From Caenispirillum bisanense (GTDB lineage Bacteria > Pseudomonadota > Alphaproteobacteria > Rhodospirillales > UBA2165), in NCBI GenBank assembly GCA_945877815.1, contig CAMDWJ010000014.1:32677-96676 (forward strand): DNA of 64,000 nt, written 5' to 3'. The notes below the pieces were generated by a model, which worked only from the letters and a program-made list of their open reading frames with translations, searched no databases and was not told the origin of the DNA. Numbering within the stretch: position 1 is the stretch's first letter; each line of letters begins with the position of its first letter. Shown piece by piece: positions 44,201-53,360 of the stretch. The translations under genes were made by a program, and so were the position numbers.

Positions 44201-46013
44201 TATCGTGCGTCGTGGCCCGCTGATCGGCTTTACGGCCGGTATGGTGTGTTGCATGTTGCTGGCCGCCGGCGATGCATGGGCACAACGGCCCCTCGACGCG
44301 CCGAAATCATTGGCTCCACGGGTCCAGTCGCTCGATCCACAGGTCACGTCCCAGCCTCAGCCGCCTCTTCCGAGCGAACCGTCGAACACCGGCAGCGTCC
44401 TGCCGATCGGCGTAGAGTCCGCGCCGTTGAGCGCCATCGATCCGGATTCGGTGGGCACGCTCACGCGCGAGCAGGGCGGTTTCGGGTTCGAAATGTGGAC
44501 CGGCACGCGCCGCGGGGTGGTGGAAACCATGCTACCCGAGATGCCGGCACGAACGGTGTCGCTGACCGTGCGCGATATGATGCGCCGCCTGTTGCTGTCC
44601 AACGCCAAAGCGCCGGGGAGCGATGCCAAGAAAAAAAGCCTGATTGTGTTGCGTGTCGAGCAATTGGCCGCGATGGGCGACGCAGCCGGGGTGGACGCGC
44701 TACTGGGCGTGGCGCCGACGCGCGGAACGGACCCAGCATTGCTGCGCGCCGAGGCCGACATGCTGTTCCTGGAAAGCGACAATGCCAAGGTCTGCGCGTT
44801 GGTGGCGGGCCAAAGCGATACGGTGAGCATCGCCTATTGGCGCAAGGCCGAGATATTTTGCCAAGCCCTGGCTGGGGAGCAGGACCGCGCCGCGTTGGGT
44901 GCGACTTTGCTGAGAGAGCAAGGCGACAAGGACCGCCTGTTCAATGAATTGCTCGATGCCTTGTCGAGCGCAAACAAGCCGAAGCTCGACAGCATGGCGA
45001 CGGCCCAGCCGCTTCATTTTGCGATGGCGCGCGCGGCGAAGGTCGCGCTGCCGGCCGATGTCGCGACCTCGAACCATCCGGGCATCCTGCGTATGCTTGC
45101 GACCTCGCCGTCGCTCGCCAACGATGTGCGCCTCGACGCGGCGGAACGTGCCGAGGCGATGGGCGTGATCGACACTCGATTGTTGCGCGACATCTATGCC
45201 GGTATCGCATTCCCCAAGGATCAACTCGACAAGGCGTTATCGACGGCGCAGGCGGAACGTTCCGCGATCTCGCGTGCCCTTCTTTATCGCCGCGCGGTGG
45301 GGGAAACCGTGCCGACGGCATTGGCGCAAATCATTCAGCAGGCGCTGACGCTCGCGCGCACCGGCGGACGCTACCCGACGCAGGCACGCGTCTATCGCGA
45401 ACTTCTCTCCACCGTGCCGCCGACGCGCGACCTTCTGTGGCTGGCGCCCGAAGCGACGCGTGCTCTACTGGCTGCCGGCGATTATGCCGGTGTGAACAGC
45501 TGGCTCAATATTTTGCGCGCGAGCGCGGTGCTGGACGACAAATCGGCGCAAATGCGCGACCGCCTGCTGCCGCTGGCGCGCATCGCCGGCGCTATCAAGG
45601 ACGAAGATTGGAACGACGATGCCGTCGGCGCTTGGTTCAACGCCGCTTCGGTGAGTGAGACCAATACGCAGCTTGATCCCGAGGATGTGCGCGCGCAGGC
45701 GATCCTGATCTTCAATCTGCTCGAAGCATTGGGCGACACCGTGCCGGAGGCACAGTGGGAGCGGACCGTCGTCGGCGGGGCCGGATCGTCGGTGGTGCCG
45801 AACGCGGCCTTGTGGCGCCAGCTCAACGCGGCTTCCATCGCGGGTCGCAGCGCCGAGACGGTTATGTTGAGTTCGGTTGCCATGGGACCGGGCCAGTTGG
45901 GCGAAATCGATCCGACTGTCCTGCGCTTCGTCATCGAAAGCCTGCGCGGCGTCGGCTTGACCGGCGAGGCGCGCTCGCTCGCCGTCGAAGCCGCTGTCTC
46001 GGCTAGCATCTGA
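44181..46013 (+). CDS. Large exported protein of unknown function
   Basis: The 610-residue precursor has a signal peptide (about 1-35, ending Gly-Asp-Ala-Trp-Ala-Gln) and a mature part that looks all-helical, with repeated Leu-Leu-Arg and Ala-Leu patterns resembling a solenoid. No enzyme motif was recognised. The start is ATG 44181, overlapping the small membrane gene by 20 bases, so they may be co-translated. xerD begins 11 bases after its stop. The neighbourhood suggests an envelope or division role; that is inference. Confidence 0.75.
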   Translation: MTGSRADIVRRGPLIGFTAGMVCCMLLAAGDAWAQRPLDAPKSLAPRVQSLDPQVTSQPQPPLPSEPSNTGSVLPIGVESAPLSAIDPDSVGTLTREQGGFGFEMWTGTRRGVVETMLPEMPARTVSLTVRDMMRRLLLSNAKAPGSDAKKKSLIVLRVEQLAAMGDAAGVDALLGVAPTRGTDPALLRAEADMLFLESDNAKVCALVAGQSDTVSIAYWRKAEIFCQALAGEQDRAALGATLLREQGDKDRLFNELLDALSSANKPKLDSMATAQPLHFAMARAAKVALPADVATSNHPGILRMLATSPSLANDVRLDAAERAEAMGVIDTRLLRDIYAGIAFPKDQLDKALSTAQAERSAISRALLYRRAVGETVPTALAQIIQQALTLARTGGRYPTQARVYRELLSTVPPTRDLLWLAPEATRALLAAGDYAGVNSWLNILRASAVLDDKSAQMRDRLLPLARIAGAIKDEDWNDDAVGAWFNAASVSETNTQLDPEDVRAQAILIFNLLEALGDTVPEAQWERTVVGGAGSSVVPNAALWRQLNAASIAGRSAETVMLSSVAMGPGQLGEIDPTVLRFVIESLRGVGLTGEARSLAVEAAVSASI

Positions 46014-46024
46014 CGGCCTCGGGA

Positions 46025-46957
46025 TTGACCGGGTCCCGACGCTATCGCGACGACGCACCGCCCAACCGGCATCTCGGATCTTTCCTCGAAATGATGGCGG
46101 CCGAGCGCGGGGCCGCGCGCAACACGCTCGACGCCTATCGCCGCGACCTTGTCGATTTCGCCGGCTTCCTCAAACGACGGGGCCGGGCACTTGAGGCGGC
46201 CGATGCGACCAACATCCGCGATTATCTGGCCGCGATCCGCGGCGCCGGGAACAAGGCCGCGACGAGTGCGCGCAGGCTTTCCACCTTGCGTCAGTTCTAT
46301 GCCTTCCTGCTCGCCGAAAAGGTGCGCGACGACGATCCCGCCCACATTATTGACGCTCCGCGAAAGGGACAGGCGCTGCCGAAATATCTGGGCGAGGAGG
46401 AGGTCGAACGCCTGATTGCAGCCGCGCGCGCGCAAGAGGGGGCGGACGGACTGCGCACCGTCGCACTTGTGGAACTGCTTTATGCAACGGGGTTGCGCGT
46501 TTCGGAATTGGTGGGTCTGAAACTCACCAATATCGCGCGCGACGGCCAAACCGTGACGGTGATCGGCAAGGGCAGCAAGGAACGCATGGTGCCGCTGTCC
46601 GATCCAGCGCGCGATGCGGTGTCGGCTTGGCTCGCCGGGCGCGACGGGCCGAAGAAAGGCCCGGGGACGGGATTTCTGTTTCCGTCGGGGGCGCGGGCCG
46701 GACACATCCCGCGCGCCGCCTTCAACGATCTGCTCAAGGTGCTGGCGGCGGCAGCTGGGATCGATCCCGCGCGCGTGTCGCCGCACGTGCTGCGACATTC
46801 CTTCGCCAGTCACATGCTGGCGCACGGGGCCGATCTGCGCAGTCTCCAACAGCTTCTCGGCCATGCCGATATATCGACGACGCAGATTTACACCCATGTG
46901 CTCGACGAGCGCTTGAAACGTCTGGTCGAACAGCACCATCCGCTGGCGAAGCTTTAA
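46025..46957 (+). CDS. xerD: XerD-type site-specific tyrosine recombinase
   Basis: XerD with XerC resolves chromosome dimers at dif. The 310-residue protein has an N-terminal core-binding SAM-like domain (about 15-100) and a catalytic domain with Arg in Gly-Leu-Arg-Val-Ser-Glu-Leu, His-Val-Leu-Arg-His-Ser-Phe and Gly-His-Ala-Asp-Ile-Ser-Thr-Thr-Gln-Ile-Tyr-Thr-His. The start is TTG 46025, as no ATG lies before the conserved region; the first ATG would remove part of it. No dif site was identified in the window. It is probably co-transcribed with the exported protein gene. Confidence 0.93.
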   Translation: MTGSRRYRDDAPPNRHLGSFLEMMAAERGAARNTLDAYRRDLVDFAGFLKRRGRALEAADATNIRDYLAAIRGAGNKAATSARRLSTLRQFYAFLLAEKVRDDDPAHIIDAPRKGQALPKYLGEEEVERLIAAARAQEGADGLRTVALVELLYATGLRVSELVGLKLTNIARDGQTVTVIGKGSKERMVPLSDPARDAVSAWLAGRDGPKKGPGTGFLFPSGARAGHIPRAAFNDLLKVLAAAAGIDPARVSPHVLRHSFASHMLAHGADLRSLQQLLGHADISTTQIYTHVLDERLKRLVEQHHPLAKL

Positions 46958-47055
46958 GTTGGCGGTGGACAAAGCTCGTCCTTTTGTCCCGGCCCGAAAA
47001 TTCGTTATGATGCCGCCCGCAAAGATCGGCCCCGAAGGGTTGACGGGAGGACAAC

Positions 47056-47976
47056 ATGGATCAATTTAATCGCGCGGGCGAACCTGTGGCACGTTCCATT
47101 CCGGACGATCTCGCCCTGAAACTCAAAGCGCTGGGCCGCGGCATCGAACCGGCGGCGCTGAACGGAACCCGCGCCTTGTATTTGCCCCTTCTCAAGCAGA
47201 TCAAATGGCCCGAAATCAAAGTGCATCGGGATCTGCAGTTCGGCCCGGACAAGGAACGCAATCTGCTTGATATTCACGTGCCCGCCGCTATTCGCCCCAA
47301 TGCGCCGGTGATCGCGTTTTTCCACGGTGGCGGTATGGTCGGCGGCTCCAAGCTCGACGAGACCGGACTGATCCAGGCCAATGTCGCCAATTATTTCGCG
47401 AGCCACGGTTTCATCGGCGTGAATTCCACCTATCGGCTGGCGCCTGCACATCCCTATCCGGCGGGCGGTGAGGATGTTGGCAAGACGGTGACTTGGCTGC
47501 GCGCCAATATCGCGCAATATGGCGGCGATCCCAGCCGCGTCTTCATCATGGGTCATTCGGCCGGTGCCGCGCACGTCGCGACCTACGCCTTTCGCAGCTT
47601 CCTGCATCCGGCCGACGGGCCGGGTATCGCCGGCTGTATCCTGCTGTCCGGCACGTATGCGATCGATGCCCAGAATCCGCCGCCGAACCGCATCGCCTAT
47701 TACGGTACGGATTTTTCGAAATATGCGGAACGTCAGATTCTCGGCAATGTCGACCGTGCCGATTTTCCGGTTTTCATCACGGTGGCTGAACTCGATCCGG
47801 TGCCGACCATCAAACTCGGCTTCGATCTCGTGTCCGACATCATCGCGCGTCACAAGCGCGTACCGCGCTTCAAGCAGGTGCTCGGCCACAATCATTATTC
47901 CGAAATGAACCATCTGGGCACGGGCGATAGCTCGATTGGCCCGGATCTCATCGATTTCGTCGAACGCTGCGGCTAG
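47056..47976 (+). CDS. Alpha/beta hydrolase of the HSL/esterase type
   Basis: The 306-residue protein has the oxyanion-hole motif Phe-His-Gly-Gly-Gly-Met and nucleophile elbow Gly-His-Ser-Ala-Gly (Ser is the nucleophile), with an acid and a final His (Gly-His-Asn-His) further on. This is the carboxylesterase type of hormone-sensitive lipase relatives. No signal peptide is seen. GGGAGG precedes ATG 47056. The substrate is unknown. It has no obvious operon partner; the flavin-binding gene at 48030 is 54 bases downstream and may be co-transcribed. Confidence 0.87.
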   Translation: MDQFNRAGEPVARSIPDDLALKLKALGRGIEPAALNGTRALYLPLLKQIKWPEIKVHRDLQFGPDKERNLLDIHVPAAIRPNAPVIAFFHGGGMVGGSKLDETGLIQANVANYFASHGFIGVNSTYRLAPAHPYPAGGEDVGKTVTWLRANIAQYGGDPSRVFIMGHSAGAAHVATYAFRSFLHPADGPGIAGCILLSGTYAIDAQNPPPNRIAYYGTDFSKYAERQILGNVDRADFPVFITVAELDPVPTIKLGFDLVSDIIARHKRVPRFKQVLGHNHYSEMNHLGTGDSSIGPDLIDFVERCG

Positions 47977-48029
47977 CCGTTTTCGGCGAAAAACCTCAAC
48001 ATCAAGAATTACATAAGGGAGACCTCAAT

Positions 48030-48461
48030 ATGGCTAAGATTCCTGAGAAATTTAACGAACATATCAATGGCGCCTTTCCGGCGAATGTTTGCCTCGTCGG
48101 CACTGTCGGTCCGGACGGCGTGCCGCAGATCAGTCCGAAGGGCAGCGTTCTCGTTCTCGACGGCGACACGCTCGCCTATTGGGAACGCGGCATGCGCAAA
48201 GCCTATTCGAACCTGAAGGCCAATCCGAACGTCGTCGTCTGGTTCCGCAATCCGGAATTGCGCGCCTCGGGTCTGCTGCCGGCCGGCGGCGTCGCCCGTT
48301 TCTACGGCAAGGCCGAAGTCCACGAGTCCGGCGCCTTGCGCGACAAGGTGTGGGATAAGGTGGTCGAGGCGGAAAAGAAGCAGGACCCTGAGAAAAAGGG
48401 CGCTGCGATCGTGATCAAACTTGAGCGCGCCGAACAATTGAACGGCAAGCCGCTCGAATAA
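48030..48461 (+). CDS. Pyridoxamine 5'-phosphate oxidase-family FMN-binding protein
   Basis: The 143-residue split-barrel protein has Gly-Val-Pro-Gln-Ile-Ser-Pro-Lys-Gly and a later Asn-Pro-Asn-Val-Val-Val-Trp-Phe-Arg segment, typical of PPOX-like flavin-binding proteins in the general stress group. These bind FMN, F420 or heme; which one cannot be told. It is too short to be PdxH itself. GGGAG lies before the ATG. It stands on the plus strand after the esterase gene. Confidence 0.82.
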   Translation: MAKIPEKFNEHINGAFPANVCLVGTVGPDGVPQISPKGSVLVLDGDTLAYWERGMRKAYSNLKANPNVVVWFRNPELRASGLLPAGGVARFYGKAEVHESGALRDKVWDKVVEAEKKQDPEKKGAAIVIKLERAEQLNGKPLE

Positions 48462-48492
48462 GACACTTTAGGCGACGCGCGGGTGGCGGGGA

Positions 48493-48687
48493 CTAACGAT
48501 AGGTGACCCCGTCGCCGCCGCGGGCCAAGCTCGCTGCCAAGCGCTGGACGTCTTGGAGACGGCTTCGCGCGATTCCCAGCATGGCATCGGATTCGGAGTC
48601 GCCATTCCGCGCTTCTTGTGCCTGTGCAAGGAGGCAGTCAGCCCATTCTAGCTGCACTGCGATATAGTGGCGCCAATCGAACGTCAT
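48493..48687 (-). CDS. Small protein of unknown function
   Basis: The 64-residue protein is predicted helical, with Trp and Gln/Ala-rich stretches and Arg-rich ends. No family was recognised. Only a weak purine-rich stretch precedes the ATG. It is antisense to its neighbours in an otherwise empty gap, so it may be real but is unproven. Confidence 0.45.
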   Translation of the reverse strand: MTFDWRHYIAVQLEWADCLLAQAQEARNGDSESDAMLGIARSRLQDVQRLAASLARGGDGVTYR

Positions 48688-48819
48688 GGCCTTTATCTTC
48701 CCGTTAACTAAATCTTAAGGAAGGAATCGGTCGGCTGTCAATGGTTTATACCTAAGTAAATTACGGTTTTTACGTGCAACTCAGATATGTAAAAATAAAA
48801 CCAGGATTTTGGCCGTTTC

Positions 48820-49812
48820 ATGCCCCATCACATTCTAATAATCGGCGAAAATGTCGAGCAACATGAGTCTCATTTCGCGAGCCAGTTCGTTGTCCACAAG
48901 GTTTCGGATAAGCCGGACAAGGATGCCTATATTGCCGAGATTGGGGAAAAGATCGAAGCCCTATGCCTGAGCGGCGGGGCCGATCCACGCGGTGGCAAAG
49001 AACTGCTGGACCGATTGCCCAACCTGACGCTGGCGGCGACCCTCGGGGTCGGGATCGGCGCGGGCGCCGGGATCATCGATGTTGCGGAGACCAAGAGGCG
49101 CGGGATCATGGTAACCTATGGGCCGGGATCGAATTCGATCTCGGTCGCCGATCTGGCGCTCGGATTCATGCTGGCATTGGCTCGCGATATCATCCGTTTC
49201 GACCGCTTCACGCGCGACGGCCATTGGGCGGCGACGAATACCAAGGGCGGCTATACGACCACCATCAGCGGGAAACGCGTGGGCATCCTCGGGCTCGGCA
49301 ATATCGGCGCCGCCGTGGCCAAGCGCTGCGTCGCCTTCGATATGGAGATTTTCTACCATCAGCGGAACCGCAACGCGGTCGTTTCTTATGGCTATTGCGC
49401 CTCGGTACGCGAGCTGGCCGAAGCGGTCCAATATCTGATCGTGTGCGTGCCCGATGCGCCGGAGACGCGGGGGATGGTGGGCGCGGATGTGCTCGCCGCC
49501 CTCGGACCGGACGGTTATCTGATCAATGTCGCGCGCGGCGCGGTGGTGGACGAGGATGCCTTGGTCGCGGCATTAACGACGAAATCGATCGCCGGGGCCG
49601 GGCTCGACGTTTTCCGCAATGAACCAAATGTGCGCACCGAACTGCTCGGATTGGACAATGTCATCCTGTCGCCGCACCGGGCAGCCTTTACCCACGATGC
49701 GACGTTACGGATGCGCGATATGATGATGGAGAATCTCGTCGCCCATTTCGCAGGGCGAGCTGTGCCCAATCCGATCCCCGGTTTTGAGGAGATCGTGCGC
49801 GGGCGTCTATAA
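48820..49812 (+). CDS. D-isomer-specific 2-hydroxyacid dehydrogenase family protein
   Basis: The 330-residue protein has the NAD-binding Gly-Ile-Leu-Gly-Leu-Gly-Asn-Ile-Gly and catalytic residues of the family: Arg in Asn-Val-Ala-Arg-Gly, Glu in Asn-Glu-Pro, His in Ser-Pro-His-Arg-Ala. It would reduce or oxidise 2-keto/2-hydroxy acids such as glyoxylate or hydroxypyruvate. A tract of AT-rich DNA (about 130 bases) lies before the ATG, possibly a promoter. A second, more distant member is at 55334. Confidence 0.9.
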   Translation: MPHHILIIGENVEQHESHFASQFVVHKVSDKPDKDAYIAEIGEKIEALCLSGGADPRGGKELLDRLPNLTLAATLGVGIGAGAGIIDVAETKRRGIMVTYGPGSNSISVADLALGFMLALARDIIRFDRFTRDGHWAATNTKGGYTTTISGKRVGILGLGNIGAAVAKRCVAFDMEIFYHQRNRNAVVSYGYCASVRELAEAVQYLIVCVPDAPETRGMVGADVLAALGPDGYLINVARGAVVDEDALVAALTTKSIAGAGLDVFRNEPNVRTELLGLDNVILSPHRAAFTHDATLRMRDMMMENLVAHFAGRAVPNPIPGFEEIVRGRL

Positions 49813-49847
49813 CGCCCGCGCTGGATCAGGCATTCAGGCTAGAAAAA

Positions 49848-50099
49848 TTAGGCGGCCGGGCTTTTCTTGGCCGGCGTCTTTTTCGCAGCGGGCTTCTTGG
49901 CGGAAGCTTTTTTCATATCCTTCGGCTCGGTCTTCTTTTTGACGGCCTTGGCTTTCTTTACGTTCTTCTGGTCGGCCTTCTTGGTGACGGCCGGCTTGGC
50001 GGCCTGCGCGGAGGCCGATGAAATCTGGATCGAGGGCGCGAGGAAGGCGGCGAGCGTGACGGCCGCGACGGCAACCTTCAGAGACTTCAAAAACGACAT
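49848..50099 (-). CDS. Small exported Lys/Ala/Pro-rich protein
   Basis: The 83-residue precursor has a signal peptide (Leu-Lys-Val-Ala-Val-Ala-Ala-Val-Thr-Leu-Ala, cleavage expected near Ala-Ser-Ala-Gln-Ala). The mature part is almost only Lys, Ala, Pro and Thr with repeated Lys-Lys-Ala and Ala-Lys-Lys units, like an H1-type histone tail. It is presumably a highly basic exported polypeptide that binds acidic polymers or DNA outside the cytoplasm. No family was recognised. It converges on the dehydrogenase gene and is divergent from the dipeptidase gene. Confidence 0.75.
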   Translation of the reverse strand: MSFLKSLKVAVAAVTLAAFLAPSIQISSASAQAAKPAVTKKADQKNVKKAKAVKKKTEPKDMKKASAKKPAAKKTPAKKSPAA

Positions 50100-50180
50100 G
50101 AGATTACTCCTGAGACTGTTGGAGAGAGTGTTGTAACGCTATACCGATTCTCTACCGATCTAGTTGCCAAACACTTAAAT

Positions 50181-50217
50181 CCGCAACGCCGATTCAAAAA
50201 AATTTTCGGTGTTGCGG
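50181..50217. promoter_or_regulatory. 12-bp stem hairpin in a divergent intergenic region
   Basis: Arms 50181-50192 and 50206-50217 pair over 12 bases with one G-T pair, around an A/T-rich 13-base centre. It sits in the 197-base gap between the basic exported gene (50099, minus) and the dipeptidase gene (50296, plus). It could be an operator or bidirectional terminator; nothing decides between them. Confidence 0.4.
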
Positions 50218-50295
50218 TTCAACATCAAAGCGATTGGAGCTATCGTCGCCAACCAGTCAATTGCGTCGGCATTACGACGGCCAGGAATACCTTAT

Positions 50296-51360
50296 ATGAT
50301 CGAACACTCATTCACGCGCCGTCGTCTGCTCGCCGGCCTTGCCGCCGGTGCGGCGGTGACTTTGTCCGCTCGATATGCGAAGGCCGGTCCCGTGGACGAT
50401 GTGCTGGCCACGCCGTCGGTCGATCTGCACAGCCATGCCGGAGGGCGCCTGGTCTCCGGTAAATCGGTCTATGACGTCGCCAACCGCATGGTGCAGGGCG
50501 GCTTCGGTATCGTAACCATAGCGGCGATCGCGGATTCGGCGGTCATTGGCAATCAAGGCGGCGCCATCAAGGCCGTCCGAGCCCCGGCCCCGGGGGAGCT
50601 GTTCGCCAGTGTTGGCCGCCAGCTCGATACGATCGGCGAGATGGTCGCACAGCAGGGTTTCGTGCGCATCTTGAAATCCAATGACGTCGCGACCGCCTAC
50701 GCGGCGCGCAAGGCGGGCCTGATCCTCGCCGTCGAGGGTGCCGATTTTCTCGAGGGCAAGATCGAGCGGGTCAAATGGGCCTATGACCGAGGCGTGCGCC
50801 ATCTCCAATTGGTTCACTACCGGGTCAACGAACTCGGCGATATTCAGACCGAAGATCCTGTGCATAAGGGGCTGACTGCGTTGGGCGCCGAAGTGGTGGC
50901 CGAATGCAACCGGCTCGGTATCATCGTCGATGTCGCGCACGCGACGGCCGAGATGACGGCCGTGGTCGCGCGCATCGCCAAGGCGCTGTTGGTGATGTCG
51001 CACGGCGGCATAACAAGCGAGGCGCCGCGTGCGCGCAGCCGGATGATGTCGCTCGAACACGCAAAGGCCATCGTCGGCACCGGCGGGATCATCGGGATGT
51101 GGCCGGCCGGGCAATTGTTCCGCAATGTCGATGTGTGGGCGGGTTATATCGCCAAAATGACGAGCGTCATCGGCGTCGATCACGTCGCCATCGGCACCGA
51201 CATGGAGGGCGGCATCGACGAAGTCTTTGCCGATTTCGCCACCTATCCGAAAGTGATCGAAAGCCTCTTGTCCAAGGGCCTATCGGCCGCCGACGTCGCC
51301 AAGATCGTCGGCGGAAATCACGCGCGGGTCTTCAATTCCGTAGCGGCGGCGGCCGGTTAG
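50296..51360 (+). CDS. Exported renal-dipeptidase-type (M19) metallohydrolase
   Basis: The 354-residue protein has an N-terminal twin-arginine signal (Phe-Thr-Arg-Arg-Arg-Leu-Leu-Ala-Gly-Leu-Ala), and the M19 zinc ligands: His-Ser-His after Val-Asp-Leu, Glu in Val-Glu-Gly-Ala-Asp-Phe, His in Asp-Val-Ala-His-Ala, and His in Met-Ser-His-Gly-Gly. A later Gly-Thr-Asp-Met-Glu supplies Asp. Such dizinc enzymes cleave dipeptides or beta-lactams in the periplasm. ATG 50296 is chosen; the 50209 frame is upstream of the signal. It converges on the SDR gene. Confidence 0.88.
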   Translation: MIEHSFTRRRLLAGLAAGAAVTLSARYAKAGPVDDVLATPSVDLHSHAGGRLVSGKSVYDVANRMVQGGFGIVTIAAIADSAVIGNQGGAIKAVRAPAPGELFASVGRQLDTIGEMVAQQGFVRILKSNDVATAYAARKAGLILAVEGADFLEGKIERVKWAYDRGVRHLQLVHYRVNELGDIQTEDPVHKGLTALGAEVVAECNRLGIIVDVAHATAEMTAVVARIAKALLVMSHGGITSEAPRARSRMMSLEHAKAIVGTGGIIGMWPAGQLFRNVDVWAGYIAKMTSVIGVDHVAIGTDMEGGIDEVFADFATYPKVIESLLSKGLSAADVAKIVGGNHARVFNSVAAAAG

Positions 51361-51363
51361 CCG

Positions 51364-52047
51364 CTACCACGGATAATCGCTCCCGTCGGCCTTGAGGAAG
51401 CGCCCGCTGTCCTTTGCCGTCAGGCCGGAGATGACTTTGCGCATCCCGGCTACCGAATCCTCAGGCGCGATCGGCGCCTTGGGCCCGCCCATATCGGTGC
51501 GCACCCAGCCCGGCGCCAGCATCGCGATGATCAAGCCGCGCGCGGCATATTCGCGCGCGAGGCCGCTCATGCACGCGTTCAACGCGGCCTTGGTCGAGCG
51601 ATAGGCGTAATTTCCGCCGCGTGCGAGCGAGACGCTGCCGCCGCCGCTGCTGACCGCCGCGATCACTTTCTTTTGTGATGCCGCGACGTGAGACGAAAAG
51701 GCGACCGCCATGCGCATCGGCGCCATTGTATTGACGCGGAAGGTTTCGGGCCAGGCGGCGTAATCAACCTCGGCCGCGGTCGGCGCTTCGCCTTGCGGAT
51801 TATGCCCGGCATTGAGGATCAACACGTCGATGGGCGTGTCGGCGAGATCCTTGGCCAGCGAGTCGATGGCGGCGAAGTCCGACACGTCGAGCTTGCGCAC
51901 CTCGATGCCATTGCCCAGCGCCGTCAGCGTGCCGGCTTTGGCCAGGTCGCGCACGCACGCGATGACGCGCCAACCGTTACCTACGTATTGGCGGGCGAAT
52001 TCGTATCCGAGCCCCCTGTTGGCGCCGGTAATCAGGGTCGTGGGCAT
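51364..52047 (-). CDS. Short-chain dehydrogenase/reductase
   Basis: The 227-residue protein has the cofactor motif Thr-Gly-Ala-Asn-Arg-Gly-Leu-Gly and Asn-Ala-Gly-His-Asn-Pro, the catalytic Ser in Val-Ser-Ser-Gly-Gly, and Tyr-x3-Lys in Tyr-Arg-Ser-Thr-Lys. It would reduce a carbonyl or oxidise an alcohol with NAD(P)H. Arg in the fold suggests NADP preference, but this is tentative. AAGGA lies before ATG 52047. It is divergent from the FMN oxidase gene at 52135, with 87 bases between. Confidence 0.9.
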   Translation of the reverse strand: MPTTLITGANRGLGYEFARQYVGNGWRVIACVRDLAKAGTLTALGNGIEVRKLDVSDFAAIDSLAKDLADTPIDVLILNAGHNPQGEAPTAAEVDYAAWPETFRVNTMAPMRMAVAFSSHVAASQKKVIAAVSSGGGSVSLARGGNYAYRSTKAALNACMSGLAREYAARGLIIAMLAPGWVRTDMGGPKAPIAPEDSVAGMRKVISGLTAKDSGRFLKADGSDYPW

Positions 52048-52134
52048 GTCGTTTTCCTTCCTCAATTGGGCCGTTAAGCGGGGTAAAGGATAGGCGATTG
52101 CCGGACCTTAACAAGCCCGCTAGGCTCCCTGCCT

Positions 52135-53313
52135 ATGGCACTTATGAACAAATTCCCGTCGGTTCCCGACCTTGAAGCCCGCGCCTTTCAACGCATGCCC
52201 AAATTTGCCTGGGATTATCTTGCGGGCGGTGCCGGCGACGAAAAAGGGTTGGTCCACAATCGCGCGGTCTACGATTGCGTCCGTTTCGTCGCCGACTATC
52301 TTCCGGAGAAGCGCCAGCCCGATACCAAGCACACCGTGTTCGGCCGCAACTACAATTTCCCGTTCGGCGTGGCGCCGGTCGGACAGAGCGGATTGATCTG
52401 GCCGCGCTCGTCCGAGTATCTCGCCGCTGCCGCCAAGAAGGCGAATATTCCGTTTTGTCTCTCGATGCTGGCGACATCGAGCATCGAGACCATCGGCACG
52501 ATCGCCGGCGCCAATGCCTGGTTCCAGCTTTATCCGCTGCGCGATCCGGGGGTGACCAAATCCATCCTCGATCGCGCCAAGCAGGCCGGCTTCAGTACCT
52601 TGCTGGTGACCGTGGATACGCCGGCCGGACGGCGTACGCTGCGCGACCAACGCAACGGATTGACCGTTCCGCCGCGCCTGTCGATCGCCAATATCGCGCG
52701 CATGTTCACCCATCCGGCGTGGCTTGCAGCGACCATCGAACAGGGCCTGCCGAAATTCGAGACCATGATGCCCTATTACCCAAAGGGTGCGGACATCACC
52801 GGCGTTGCTGCGCTTCAAAACACGTTGCTGGCGCGCGGCATGGATCTCAAAGGTCTCGAAGTCGTGCGAAAATTGTGGGATGGCCCGATGCTGTGCAAAG
52901 GCATCATGAGTCCGTCGGACGCCAAGGATTGCGTGAGTATCGGCGTCGAGGGTGCCTTGCTGTCCAACCACGGCGGCCGGCAATCGGAATCGCTGGTCAG
53001 TCCGCTCGAAACCCTAGCTCGGGTGCGCGATGCGGTCGGCGACAAACTGACCCTCGCGGTGGATTCGGGCTCGCGCTCGGGTTTGGATGTCGCGCGCGCG
53101 ATGGCGCTCGGCGCCGATTTCGTCTTCATGGGTCGCGCCTTTATGTTCGCGGTCGCGGCACTCGGCAAGGCCGGCGCCGACCATGTGGCCGATCTGCTGG
53201 GGATCGAGTTCACACAGGCGATGGGGCAGATCGGCTGTTACGAGATCAAGAATCTTCCGCGTTACTTAGCCACGAACACGGGCACCGTTTGGCCGAACAA
53301 TCGGACGAATTGA
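52135..53313 (+). CDS. FMN-dependent L-2-hydroxyacid oxidase/dehydrogenase
   Basis: The 392-residue protein is of the LldD/glycolate oxidase family, with the FMN phosphate motif and Ser-Asn-His-Gly-Gly-Arg-Gln that supplies the catalytic His and Arg. The opening Pro-Asp-Leu-Glu-Ala-Arg-Ala and Ala-Trp-Asp-Tyr-Leu (in Phe-Ala-Trp-Asp-Tyr) segments are diagnostic. Oxidation of L-lactate, mandelate or glycolate is likely. No membrane helix is visible, so it may be soluble. Its paralogue lies at 59249. It heads a plus-strand pair with gpt. Confidence 0.88.
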   Translation: MALMNKFPSVPDLEARAFQRMPKFAWDYLAGGAGDEKGLVHNRAVYDCVRFVADYLPEKRQPDTKHTVFGRNYNFPFGVAPVGQSGLIWPRSSEYLAAAAKKANIPFCLSMLATSSIETIGTIAGANAWFQLYPLRDPGVTKSILDRAKQAGFSTLLVTVDTPAGRRTLRDQRNGLTVPPRLSIANIARMFTHPAWLAATIEQGLPKFETMMPYYPKGADITGVAALQNTLLARGMDLKGLEVVRKLWDGPMLCKGIMSPSDAKDCVSIGVEGALLSNHGGRQSESLVSPLETLARVRDAVGDKLTLAVDSGSRSGLDVARAMALGADFVFMGRAFMFAVAALGKAGADHVADLLGIEFTQAMGQIGCYEIKNLPRYLATNTGTVWPNNRTN

Positions 53314-53360
53314 ACCTGACGCCGCTCGGGCGATGAAATTTCGGAGTTAAGGGGGAAAGT

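Noticed and set aside
46025..46957. XerD read as a phage or integron integrase
   Set aside because: The sequence has the chromosomal XerD pattern and the aroK-side gene order; no phage genes are near.
45482..46972. 496-codon frame opposite the exported protein and xerD genes
   Set aside because: It is antisense to xerD, whose catalytic motifs are intact; its composition is typical of shadow frames.
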